Below are positions 33,340 to 43,522 of a DNA stretch of 64,000 nt, one piece after another. Each line of letters begins with the position of its first letter. The stretch's first letter is position 1. Under the pieces are notes generated by a model. It had not been told where the DNA came from. It saw nothing but the letters and a program-made list of their open reading frames with translations, and searched no databases. The translations under genes and the position numbers were made by a program. Source of the stretch: Diorhabda sublineata (taxonomy: Eukaryota; Arthropoda; Insecta; Coleoptera; Chrysomelidae); the NCBI RefSeq assembly GCF_026230105.1, contig NC_079478.1:16383653-16447652 (forward strand), written 5' to 3'.

Positions 33340-33610
33340 TACATAGATATATGATGGTATATTATGGAACAAACATATCTCAAGAAATATGTAACGTATT
33401 GTAATGTTCTTCTTATTTGATTGAACGGCTTTTAAACGGTGCGGTGAATTTATAGACTTGGCGTATCTTACTTATCAGTATGAGAGGGTCTCTTGAACAA
33501 TACTGGGTCGAAGTTGTCCCTTCTTGTCCGACCCGTTCTAGTTTTCTTGCGACTGGGGTTCTTCGTTCGCGGGAGTCTAGCACTAACTCGCCCTAATTCC
33601 AGCATCTGAT
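33340..33610 (-). mobile_element. gypsy-type LTR fragment, copy 1
   Basis: The stretch aligns with 38890-39130 over its full length, including 'tgtaatgttcttcttattt', 'cttttaaacg', 'aacaat.c.ggt', 'ccgactcgttctagttt' and 'gggttcttcgttcg.gggag'. On the minus strand it ends 'aagaagaacattaca' and has a 'ctataaattcacc' TATA-like box near 33450, as expected for an LTR. The end resembles the LTR junction at 39890. Confidence 0.6.
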
Positions 33611-33619
33611 ATTCACGGC

Positions 33620-34260
33620 TTCTTATCTACCATATCTCTTATCAAATTGACGATCTGGTCAAGTTTGTTTTCGTCACTTTCTTCTTGTTTAGTTTTGTCC
33701 TTGTTATATCATGAAAATATAGATTATTAAAAAGTTTTCCATCACTTTATTTTTGTGAACCGGTATTACGCTGTTCGTATTGTTTGATTTCAACCACCAA
33801 CATTTGTTTACAATCTTGCTATTAATGAAATTTAAATTATTTGAAAAATAAATAAATGACTTTCAGATTATTAACTTGAAATATATTCTTTAAAAAATTT
33901 ATTTCAAATAAAACTTATAATTATAATTCAAAATCTACTGTTACAAGTTGTATTATCTTAACTAATAGAGCGAAGATTGTGAGTTCCATGTGTATGGTTA
34001 TTCTGGTGACTGCGTCGTCTTGATGCCCACACGTGTAAATTAGCTGTATATGCACGTTGGGTTCTTGAGAGTTTGTTTGTTGGTGACTGAATTTTAATTT
34101 TGAAGCACTCAAATCTTTTCCAAAATTAATACACTTATTTATAATGGATGCACTAAATATAAGTAGTGCGATCCATGATTTCTTAGCCTAACATAGAAAG
34201 GTTAGTCATTAATAAGAAAAACTGATCCTGTTTTAATATATTTTTTGACTGAAAAAACTG
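33620..34260. other. No gene recognised
   Basis: AT-rich; the 63-codon minus-strand ORF at 33921-34112 has no domain. Confidence 0.3.
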
Positions 34261-34269
34261 AAATTAGAA

Positions 34270-34620
34270 ATTAGTACTTTCCGGTTTATTTTTAGGTCAG
34301 AAAATCTCATTTTGTCGGACCGAGCCAGAAAATTATTGTGATAGTCCGATAAAAGCTTCTACCGGACTCATTTTTATTTACTTTCTGGTCTATCTTCAAA
34401 GAGAATATTAATAAAATAGTTAGTCTAAGATAGTGGTCAATTGGTTTCTATAGTAACCGAGTTTTGTATTATTTAAAACAATAAAATAACTTGACATATT
34501 TTAAAGTTTAGTTGAAAACGTGACAGGCTTGCAGGACTCTCCTGCTTCTCTCCCTGTAATTTGCCTACTCATCCAGTAAAAGATAACTTTCGGGATTTGT
34601 TACGTAAACTACTATTTCCT
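34270..34620. repeat. Long inverted repeat, left copy
   Basis: About 350 bases that match, as reverse complement, 37835-38290. Shared blocks include 'aggtcagaaaatc', 'ggaccgag.cagaaaattattgtgatagtccg', 'tagtctaagatagtggtcaa', 'gtttctatagtaaccgagtt', 'gttgaaaacgtgaca' and then 'gcaggactc.cctgc' to 'gtaaactactat'. Relative to the right copy about 120 bases are missing after 'aacgtgaca'. It is a non-coding transposon-like repeat of unknown family. Confidence 0.9.
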
Positions 34621-34789
34621 TTATTACCATATTATTTACATACAATTTTCACAACGTGTGGTTAAAGCGTCTATGCCACTATAAAAATGTGATGTGTCTT
34701 AGCCTCTTTAGATTATCCCGCCTATTCTATTTGACCGTCACTGTCAAATCTACTACCCCTTGACCTTCAGCTTTACGAACAAATAATAG

Positions 34790-35570
34790 TCGGACAGAAC
34801 CCTATCAGGGATATATGGTGGGTGCTCAATTTATGTGAAGCCACATTCTTGTAGAGTAGCATTGGAAAACGAAGTAGTATGGACTGGAGCATTGTCACTA
34901 AGCAAGCGCATACCACGGCTGATTTTGCAGCGCCTTTTTTCGATACTACTTCGATGCTAAAGCAACTGCTTTAGTAAGTCACAAATAATATGCCACTAGC
35001 ACCGTTGTATGTAATTCCTCAAGATCAATCTAAAGAATACCATCGCGATCACTTTTGTGGTGCTTTCCGTGACCTTTGCTTCTAGCACTCCATGAAATCT
35101 CTTTTGGATGTCCGATCATAGCACAAGACTATAGTTCCATCACCAGTTACAATTTATTATATTGTTTTTCTTAGTCCTCGCGAAAAAACTCTAAATATCG
35201 CTTACAATATTCTAAGCGGTGCTGCCTTTGCGGTGCACTCAGAATTCGAGGCACCTACATTGAACTAATTTTTGTCATATTGCTGCTCATTTTCATTAGG
35301 ACACTTGTTTTGGAAATGCCGGTGTTTAAGTGCCGGTTATTTAGAGCAGTTTTTTCTACTAATTTAATGTTTTTGGAGTAGTTATTATCACAGGACCTCT
35401 CTCACAGGTCACCTTTTAATGATCCGCGTCATTCTGTTTTTGATTTATGTTGGTAGTCTTAGTCACCTTAGTCAAAAATGTTATAACTCAATTTGAGACA
35501 TTTTTCAAAATAATTTGATTAAGTGGTCGGTCGAGCTTTATTAGAAAAAATGGATAGAAGCTGAAAATTG
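34790..35570 (-). pseudogene. mariner element relic (reverse)
   Basis: Minus-strand blocks in order: a start near MSQIEL, then LEFFRED, VTGDGTIVLCYDRTSK (about 35155-35110; first Asp region, with the D of TGDE kept and E changed to G), LSDNAPVHTT (about 34895-34870; second Asp kept), and IEHPPYIPD (about 34825-34800; start of the third-residue block). Stops and shifts abound. It lies between the left inverted repeat and the host exon. Confidence 0.75.
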
Positions 35571-35934
35571 AAACTCTATTTATATATATGAAGTTAAGAA
35601 ATCATGGACTGTCCTACGTACTTTTGGGACATAATCATAAGCCTGATACACTTATTACTAAATACATATATATGTATATCATATTTTTAGGATAAGTTTT
35701 ACTTCGATTCCTTTCTTTTCCACTAAATTTATTGAATTTTTTATCTCCGTTTGTGAACGGAATTTTCATTTGTTATCTCAGTACACTTTTCGCTACATGT
35801 CTATGGGTTTTTGGACAAATCACATAGATATATCTTGCTATTTGTTATTATTTCAATATTATCAGTTATTCTCATGATTTTTTTACTGTAGTTATAGTCA
35901 ATATTTTTATCATTTTTGTTCTTGTTTGTTTCAG

Positions 35935-36056
35935 GCGTCTCAACCATGGGGTGTTTTGGTAGCAAAGACAAACTTTCCAAAGAAGATATGGATTTTCTAA
36001 AATCGCATACCCGTTACGATGAAAGTACAATTAAAGAGTGGTATAAAGGTTTTAAG
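35935..36056 (+). CDS. First coding exon of a neuronal calcium sensor (NCS) protein
   Basis: The exon follows a pyrimidine-rich tract ending tttgtttcag (AG at 35933-35934). Eleven bases of 5' UTR precede ATG at 35946 in the context caaccATGGGG. The coding part runs exactly 37 codons to 36056, followed by the donor gtgagt, so the intron is phase 0. The peptide starts MGCFGSKDKLSKEDM and ends TIKEWYKGFK. Gly2 with Ser6 is a classic N-myristoylation signal, and the EWYKGF helix leads into EF-hand 1 in frequenin/neurocalcin/hippocalcin proteins. The sequence closely resembles the arthropod neurocalcin-like member that I recall as Drosophila CG7646, a Ca2+-myristoyl switch protein. The in-frame ATG at 35916 is intronic. 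Later exons, normally about 150 further residues with four EF-hands, are not found downstream. Confidence 0.92.
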
Positions 36057-36059
36057 GTG

Positions 36060-37580
36060 AGTACACCTACATTGAATGGTTTTATTCAAATAACATCCAA
36101 AAATCTCTAAGTAGCAGATTTTTTGTTACTTCACTTTTCGACTCAAGTTTCTTGTAACCCTGTAAGGAAGTTATAAATTGAGTTAACTATGAACTAATTA
36201 CAGTTCATGGAGTATTCGTCATGGTATAAGACTATATGGCCTGTTCTTTGAGAAACCGACAATACCTACAGCACCGTACCAAGAAACCGCAGTTGTAAAT
36301 CTTTTGATACAAGTCGAGTAGTCTAACTGCCCAAGTCCATCGTATTCTATGTTCTAACACAACGTTCAGAAGCTTTTTGAGACCATTTTTGGGGCTTAGA
36401 TGCAAAAAATTACTACACTGGATTTTCAACAATTTCTTCGGATTCAAATTGTTTCCCATAGATCTGAATAAAGGACTATCCACAAATAACCGTGACGGGA
36501 CGGCACCGATCCGTAGCCTCCGGTGACATCTATGATAAATTTTTCTTCACCATTCACATAGTACTAAACCTTTTCCTCTTAATGTGATCAAACATATATC
36601 ATCGAGTTATCTCAGTTTTCCCTCCACAATGAATTTCAGTACAGAAGATTTAGCAGTAATTGCATTAATTATTCGAATTACCACACGTTGTAGTCGCTGA
36701 TGAGTCTTTTCAGTTAAAACCGGTCAGGAATTAGACGATCGAAAAAGGATACTCAATTATCGCTTGTGTCGTGCCAGAAGGGGAAAAACTCAGATTATAC
36801 AGGCAAATTCAGTCATTACATGCAAATACATACGAAAGTATGAAAGATCATCAGTGGAGATACGAGTACTTCTGGGAAAGAATACAGTCCAGTCAACTCA
36901 GCACTAAGGAACTTGTCTCACAAAGGCGAAAATTCCACCAAACACACCTTTCAAATTAGAGATGCATTTAAAGATCGTTTTGCTTCAGAAGCAGGATCAG
37001 TTTCTTGGTAAAACCAAGCTATCGGTGGTGAGAACTAATTTAAAAACTCACCATCGACTTTGAGCCCAGTTTTATTCCAAATTCTTCCTTTCTAATTGGT
37101 ATTTAGGTATTTTGGGCAGGGGGTCCTTCATATAAGAACTGGTCGTTCCCGAACCAATTCGATGAGAAGCTCGACGTTCATATTACAAAAATTGGGTACA
37201 CACAGAAAATATTGAAAAGTGAATCGAGTAAATGTTTTTCAGGTCCGTTTTTAAAGTAAAAATATCGGCGAGGATGTATTTCTAATTTTAACGATGGATA
37301 ACGGAAGGGCACTGAGAGTGTCGGAGAGTTACGAGTCATGTTTGAATTTCCCTTTCCCTCTTTAGTTTACTAAGAATTTCATCAGCCGATATTTTTTCCA
37401 CTGGAGGTGGACTTTATTCGGAGTAACTTTCGCAGTATGTTGTTTAGCATTATTTTGTTTAAATTTTGTTAAATCGTGAGTTAAAAATTTCTAAGCAACC
37501 AACACGACTATCAATAAAAAACAAGCATGGAACAGGAGACGCGAAGATACCGGGGCGCAAGTAAACAAGTTGGACATTAT
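36060..37580. other. Intron; no gene recognised
   Basis: Intron downstream of the NCS exon. A 62-codon ORF at 36771-36959 (+) and an 83-codon ORF at 36232-36483 (-) are not recognisable and probably random or from unrecognised repeats. Confidence 0.35.
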
Positions 37581-37584
37581 GGCA

Positions 37585-37800
37585 AATTTAACTTTCTCAT
37601 CTGGGACAATGCCTACCTACAGTTGAATTTGGAGTTGCGGATTTTGGAATAGGGAAAAGCCTAAATGGAAACGCCACACAAAAACCTTTACATTCTCCAA
37701 AAGTGATGGTTTGGATGGCAATATCCTCAAAATGCATAATTGGCCGGTATTTTTTGCCAAAATGCACTTGATAGCATTTTTACTAGTATATGTAATCATT
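37585..37800 (+). pseudogene. Tc1-like transposase fragment
   Basis: In shifting frames the text gives DNAYLQLN, GKPKWKRHTK.LHSPKVMVWMAISSK and IIG.YFLPK. This is the block after the first catalytic Asp (SDEA.F.L.G...., then PL.S.KV.VW.A.S..GIIGPYF) of Tc1/Tc3-type transposases. Frameshifts are frequent. It abuts the right copy of the long inverted repeat. Confidence 0.65.
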
Positions 37801-37834
37801 GTTAAAAGTAACGTAACAACAGTTTCTATATGGC

Positions 37835-38290
37835 AATAGTAGTTTACATAACAAGTTCCGAAAGTGGTATTTTACTGGACGAGTGGGCAAATTGCAGGGC
37901 GAGCCGCAGGCGAGTCCTGCAAGAATGAGAGTTCAAGTAGGAGACCACTTTCGGGACGCATTACGTACAATATTTTTTAAACGGGCATTGTTGTTCTATA
38001 AACACAATCAAATGCATCATTTTGAACATCCATTTTATAATAAATGTCACGTTTTCAACTAAACGTCAAAATAGGTCAAGTTAATTTATAGTTTCAAATA
38101 ATACAAAACTCGGTTACTATAGAAACCAATTGACCACTATCTTAGACTAACTATTTTATTATTTTTTTCATTAGGATAGATAGGCCGGAAAGTAAATAAA
38201 AATGAGTCCGGTAAAGGCTTTTACCGGACTATCACAATAATTTTCTGTCTCGGTCCGAGAAAATAGGATTTTCTGACCTAAATGTACTAA
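37835..38290. repeat. Long inverted repeat, right copy
   Basis: Reverse-complement partner of 34270-34620, about 455 bases. It contains an extra 120-base stretch (about 37925-38044). Its inner end is itself palindromic: 'acataacaagttccgaaagtggtatt' (37847-) against 'agaccactttcgggacgcattacgta' (-37967), enclosing a GC-rich 'gcagggcgagccgcaggcgagtcctgc' segment. Together with the left copy it brackets the NCS exon. Confidence 0.9.
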
Positions 38291-38294
38291 AAAT

Positions 38295-38885
38295 ACTACT
38301 ACTACTAGCCTGTTTTAAAAAAAATACTATTTTTTAAGGATATGTATTAGTATTAAATCGACTTTACGTAAACCATGAATTTTCAGCGCGACCTCATACT
38401 TATCCCTATTTAAAACAAACCGAGAAAAATAATTTAATCTAACATGAACTGGAACCACGCAATTTTCTCTACCAATCATATCGTTCATTATCAAGTATGC
38501 AGTATGCGCCTTTCGGGCGTGCTTAATTTTGCAAGAGTGGCACGGAAGGCAACTGGGATGAGTTGGTTTAGATGAACACGCTCCGAGCGTTAAACGAGCG
38601 AGGAAAAGGTGTCAAATTAATCGAACAGATTTTCTTTTCATTTGTTTTTATTGTAAATTGGAGTGAGTTAAGTAGTTCGGAACGGTCGCTGGAGGCGTAT
38701 AAATAATTTAGAAATTAGAAATTTTAACATAAATGTGAAAATTTCATTTAAGAACTTTCCTAAAATAATACAGATTGTTTTTATAGAATAAAAGAAATTT
38801 TCTTTCAAATCGACACAAACATTTATTTTTATCCCGAATTGATATTTCTACAAAGAAATGCAAATGTATTGAATACATTTTTACC
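38295..38885. other. No gene recognised
   Basis: AT-rich with a short GC-richer patch at 38500-38620; no domain or known repeat recognised. Confidence 0.3.
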
Positions 38886-38889
38886 TATA

Positions 38890-39130
38890 GAAATATATAT
38901 TGGGTATATTATGGTAAAAACATATATCAAGAAATTTATAATGTATTGTAATGTTCTTCTTATTTATTTAAGGACTTTTTAAACGCTGAGGGTAAATTTA
39001 TACATATTGCCTTACTTATTAGAATGAGAGGGTTTTTGGAACAATTCAGGGTTGGTGCTGCCCCTTCGTATCCGACTCGTTCTAGTTTTTCTGCTACTAG
39101 GGTTCTTCGTTCGTGGGAGACTTGGGGCGT
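38890..39130 (-). mobile_element. gypsy-type LTR fragment, copy 2
   Basis: Aligns over its length with 33340-33610. On the minus strand it has 'gtataaatttacc' (TATA-like) and ends 'aagaagaacattaca' at about 38947, comparable to 'aagaatattaca' at the junction of the gag-bearing element at 39890. It directly follows the gag relic on the minus strand, so a large internal deletion (pol) may have joined gag to the downstream LTR. Confidence 0.6.
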
Positions 39131-39850
39131 TTACACGAACTGCGTAGAAACTCTAGCTTTCCCAACCTCAGTAAATGCCTGTATTCCCAAACATTCCATC
39201 ATGTTTTCTGGCGCTGATGGATAAGCAAATCGGTCTAGTCTACTTCATATTCTTGAAGCGCTTCGTCACGTTTCTGCCTTTGGTTCTTCAGCTAAGATTG
39301 GTACAAGTGTTGTAGATATTCGTGACCATATCGCATGTCCATCCTCTTCCTCAGCGGCTGGAAGTCATCAGTTTCTTCCAGAGGTATCGTCTGAAGTACA
39401 TCTGAGGCGTCTCCTTGCAGTGCGACATAGTCAAGTTCACTATAGCTGCTGTTTGACTCAGACAAAACTACCAATGTATTCTGTCTTAAGTTGAATTTGT
39501 TGTTTGAAGAAATTAATATGTTTGATCTTCTTCTCTTCTAGATATAACATTTTATAGACGTCAGTTGCTATGTCAATTTTTAATGATAAAATATTGACTG
39601 AAATATCTTCCCTCGTAGTATAAACATTCTGGTCTATATTAGTAGAAATATCATTCCTCACAGTCGAGATTAAAGTGGAAGCCTCATCATTGAATAAAAA
39701 TGTTTTTGGATCAAATCTGTCACTTTCTAGTACCACTTTGAGTCTTTCTACTAATTCACTCTTCTTCCCGGACGTTTCCAACTCGCCATTTTCCAATTCT
39801 GCTTTAAGTTCTCTCACTTTCAGGTCACTTGGTCTCTTAGCCACTTTCAC
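39130..39850 (-). pseudogene. gypsy-type gag with SAP domain, broken
   Basis: The minus-strand frame starting at 39850 encodes a SAP DNA-binding motif (residues about 8-38: DLKVRELKAELENGELETS, then GKKSELVERL). This is seen at the Gag N-terminus of one group of Ty3/gypsy-type elements. Further frames give ALQGDASDVLQTI, MRYGHEYLQHLYQ and AYPSAPENMMECLGIQAF, the usual Gag central region. At least two frameshifts break it. The start codon lies 40 bases inside the LTR/primer-binding junction. Pol is absent. Confidence 0.85.
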
Positions 39851-39871
39851 GTCCCTATTTATTTACATTAC

Positions 39872-40270
39872 CCCACACCTGACACCAATGTAATATTCTT
39901 ATTTGTTTAAGCATACGGTATGTCTTACTTAATATAACACTAAACTATTCACTAACACTTATTACTACACACTTTATTTAAATGCAGTGTTTACTTTTTA
40001 GTATCCTGATGTATTTACTATGACATCAAATTATTTATTAATTGCGGCTGCTGAATTATCGCTCATATATATCCAGCAGCTTTCTAAATAATTCGGATTC
40101 TTGAGATGTCTAAAATGCCGTAAACAAACAAAAAGGCCGTACCTAGAAACTGTAACTATAAAAACGGTCACAAAATAATGTAAAAAGGTAAAAAAAATAG
40201 ATAAACAGATATACAGACCATACAGACCTTGAAAAATATAAAAAATAGGCGCATTCGCCAAATTTTAGCA
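39872..40270 (-). mobile_element. LTR and primer-binding site of the gypsy-type element
   Basis: On the minus strand the sequence ...aagaatattaca is followed at once by TTGGTGTCAGGTGTGGGG, close to the TGGTGTCAGAAGTGGG primer-binding sequence of many insect gypsy-type elements. The LTR therefore ends at 39890 and extends to the right; its far edge near 40270 is a guess, as no target duplication or second complete LTR was found. Confidence 0.6.
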
Positions 40271-40274
40271 TCGA

Positions 40275-40680
40275 TTACGATAATAGAACGGGACCGGCTT
40301 CGCGGTCTATATCAGTGGACGAGTACGTAATAGTATAAAAGCATATAGAAATGGGATATAACATAAAACATAACTAAATTATGACAGATCTAGAAATTAC
40401 AGATTTATATTTTGATGTCAGTCCTACATTAAAAAATTACAATATTTATAAGAAACATCTTATATAATGTTAAGTTACATTGCGAAACAATTGACAGCAA
40501 TTTATCTAAAATTGGACCCCTAATTAATCTATTATTGCAGTATTTCTTAGTACCTTACCTTAGTAATCGGCTTATCTAAGATTAACAAATTTGGTCCAGT
40601 CGCTATTCCAAGAATGTTTTATCTATTGGTGACATAGAAGAAATAGTGGAGAAATTTAGTCACAGTCTTACATCAGGTAC
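40275..40680. other. No gene recognised
   Basis: AT-rich spacer ahead of the tandem array; nothing recognised. Confidence 0.3.
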
Positions 40681-40686
40681 GATTCA

Positions 40687-41110
40687 GTTAGTAAGGTGAA
40701 TTGTAAAAGATATAGAAGACGATAGGTGTGAAAAAATATAGTTTGAAAAGGAATATGAGGATATCAGCAAGTAAGAAAATTCATCTGTTAGTGACAGAGA
40801 TGAAATATCGGGGAAGAAAGTTTTAAATCGAAAGAAGTACGTATGGTTCAGTATCTTAAGTTGGCGAAGTGAATTCGTACAAAGAAGGCAAAGGTGATAG
40901 GTTTAAAAAGGAAAATAAGAATATAAACGTAGAAGAAAATTCATCTGTTAGAGACATAGATGAAACATTAGAGATGAAATTTATACATCGAAGAAATCAC
41001 GTACATAAATTTCAGAATCTGTAGTTAGTAAAATAAATTCTCACTGAAAATCGAAGATGGTAGGTCCGAAGAGGAATATTAAGAGAAGAATCCTGGAAAA
41101 ATGAAAAAAT
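40687..41110 (+). repeat. Tandem repeat, about 2.5 units of 165-172 bp
   Basis: Phrases 'agttagtaaggtgaattg' (40687), 'agttggcgaagtgaattcg' (40859) and 'agttagtaaaataaattctc' (41023) mark unit starts. The 17-mer gaaaattcatctgttag is perfect at 40774 and 40934. Units decode partly as ENSSVSDRDE..., an acidic Ser-rich text, suggesting duplicated coding sequence from the start of the neighbouring piggyBac-like gene. Confidence 0.75.
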
Positions 41111-41229
41111 AATTTGGCACTAGGGACATATAATAAGTAAGTTCAATCTAGCAAAACAAAAAAAACCTTGTGAGAATTTTGCCTGAGTTTTATTTATCAT
41201 ATAGATTCTAAAATTTATGGAGGGTACAA

Positions 41230-41680
41230 TGGGTTATATTGGAATTATGAGTTTAAAAAATTATGATCGCTCTCGTGAAGCAAATGGTACAAAAATATTA
41301 TGTTTGTGACTTTGGTAATTATTTTTCGTATAGGGAATTGAATAACATGTGTGTAATTCAAAAACAAAATTATATTCTAGAAACTTTTAATACGCCAGTT
41401 GCTATTATTCATCGATTATTAGAGCTGTGGAAAGGCAAAAACAGAAATAATACTTGCGACAATTCGTATCAGTTACCAATAGAACTTATAAGAAATAAAA
41501 CAACCTTGGTTGAGACGTTTAAAGAATATAAAAAGAAAATAGCGGTTAAATTTATGCCACATAATTCAAGAGCACCAATATCTTTTCTGTTTGGTTTCTA
41601 AAAAGGAACTTTGTTTGCTATGGTTCAAATAAAATATAGAGATAGGGAGTGTGCTTAAAAATACGAATGATGACATTTCG
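41230..41680 (+). pseudogene. piggyBac transposase relic
   Basis: The 112-codon frame at 41263-41601 contains TPVAIIHRLLELWKGKNRNN, then TCDNSYQLPIELIRNKTTLV and FMPHNSRAP...SLFGF-like text. This matches the piggyBac core around a catalytic Asp (GR.VT.DN.YTS..L...L......VGT...N...P) and the following segment. An upstream piece, LVKQMVQKYY, fits the region before the IDE catalytic motif, but the intervening first catalytic block is lost. A downstream frame near 41605 continues weakly. TTAA-flanked terminal repeats were not found. Confidence 0.8.
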
Positions 41681-41689
41681 ATTTACTTC

Positions 41690-42480
41690 TATGGAATTTT
41701 GTTTGTGCAAACTAAACAAATTATGAGAATGAATGTATGTATGCGTATTCATCAGAGCAAAAATATAGAATAGCAACAGCAACAAAAATCCAAAACTATA
41801 TGATTTTATTTAATATACATTTTCACAGATAACTGTAATGATAAGACTGTAAAGACATTTTATCCGATGTTTGCGTTAAATTTTTTGTTCAAACTTCATA
41901 ATCTGAACTGATATCAGTACTAATAAGAGTCTGCGTCACCGACAAAATGCGCCACTTTTAGAAGAACCAAAAGATGACCTCTGTCATTTTTCCAAGTTAT
42001 AGTTGGATGATAGTTGGAATCAATATGAGAGATTTCTTAATCGGACTTTTTTTATGAAAACACATCTTTCAAAAAGGTAGGAAATGATCAGGTTGTCTAA
42101 GGATATAGAACTTTTCGAAATTTGTATTTCTCCAGCCCAATATAATTTCATAGAGCATCCATTTTTTTATTTAGGTACAATAATTTCAATTTCATTATTT
42201 TACTCAACCCTTGTACAAAACACAACACGCGTGTATTCACGTGTTTTATGGTCCCTTAGGTCACACCCTGATCTATACATGTTTTATAGCAGGTACTTAA
42301 ATGATAATGACTCAGTGTAACAAATAAAAAATGAAATTAGTGCAGTACATTATTGGTATACAAAAACTATTAAAATGTACTAGTTTGTTTATGATTTATT
42401 ACCATTTTGATATTGGTTTTTAATTTTTAGAAAGTGAATCATATCAATAGCGTAATCGTAATAATAAATAGTTCATAGGA
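41690..42480. other. No gene recognised
   Basis: AT-rich. A 78-codon ORF at 42084-42320 (+) is hydrophobic and unrecognised. Confidence 0.3.
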
Positions 42481-42487
42481 TCTATAT

Positions 42488-43496
42488 ATTAAACAACGAG
42501 CCCTATATAAATAATGTCAGTTCTCTATGTTCATTTTGTTTTTATATTAAATGATCATCCAAAAACAAAACTTCAATATTTGCAGTGTATCTTATTTTTA
42601 TCTATGGTTCTAACCTAACGATCAGCAAGTTATTTGAGATTTCTTTGGGCTTAATTGCAAATAATTATTGCAACATCTCCTTTGGATTCAAATTTTTATC
42701 TACGCAAGAATCCGACATGTTTCTGACTGAATAAATACTAATCTGACGGTGCAAAGTTCAGACCAAATACTGGATTTGTTAAACGTTCAATACCACCAAG
42801 TTCTTCGATCTTATTCCGCGTAACTGTCGTAGTATGTGGTTGAGCATTGTCTCGTTCCAAAAGATACCCTCTTTCGGTTAACTAAACCTAGTTATTTCGA
42901 CAATCTGCAATGATTTCGAAGTACATTAAATCCTTTGGCTATCGAATGTTATAAAACGATCATCTTTCGGCAGGGTAAGCATCTGTTAACACACCTCTAC
43001 TCGACGTGTCGTTTAATTTTCGGTTAATTTGGGTAGCACCTTTACAGATCTAACCTAATGATTCTAAAAGGCAATAGATGGTATCTTTAGAAGATCCGAG
43101 GAAATCTGATAATTGACGAGTGTTGATACTAGGTTGATTTTCTACTGCTTTCCCTGTAACGGACGACCTGAGTGCGAACGATATTGAAGCGTCAAATCTC
43201 CACTATTAAAACGATTAGACCAACGCTGTGCCTTTCGCTCGTTAACAGTATCTTTTACTTCAATTTCATATATTTTTTTGCAGCCACGGCTGCTTTAAAC
43301 TTTTGTTTCCAATATGTCTTAACAATACACGAACTCCATACTATTTATTACAAAAACTGAGTCGTCAATTAACAAAGAGAGAATAGTTGAAAGAAAGTAA
43401 AGCAATTGTTCTCTTAATAGAATTAGAGACTAGTCTTATCAATTGAGACGTACGCATTTTCTCCTATTAAAATCGACTTATAAGGCACCCTTTATA
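42488..43496 (-). mobile_element. mariner element, family M2 copy 1
   Basis: Minus strand from 43440: AQRWSNRFNSGDLTLQYRSH then SGRPL (DNA-binding region), INTRQLSDFLGSSKDTIYCL, then LLERDNAQPHTT (about 42830-42800; second catalytic Asp) and FAPSD (third-residue block near 42730). The right end 'aaggcaccctttata' is inverted to the family terminal repeat seen at 55604-55624. The left edge aligns with that of the second copy at 54047. Stops and a missing first-Asp block make it inactive. The CACTGG element begins 27 bases beyond its right end. Confidence 0.8.
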
Positions 43497-43522
43497 TGTT
43501 GTTTATATGTTGCATATAATTA

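Noticed and set aside
35916..36110. 64-codon ORF starting at ATG 35916 as the true NCS start
   Set aside because: The first ten codons lie in the polypyrimidine tract and AG acceptor, and the last eighteen are beyond the GT donor. The conserved protein starts at 35946 and ends at 36056.
40687..41110. CRISPR or centromeric satellite array
   Set aside because: Fewer than three units, imperfect, and adjacent to a piggyBac relic; a local duplication explains it.
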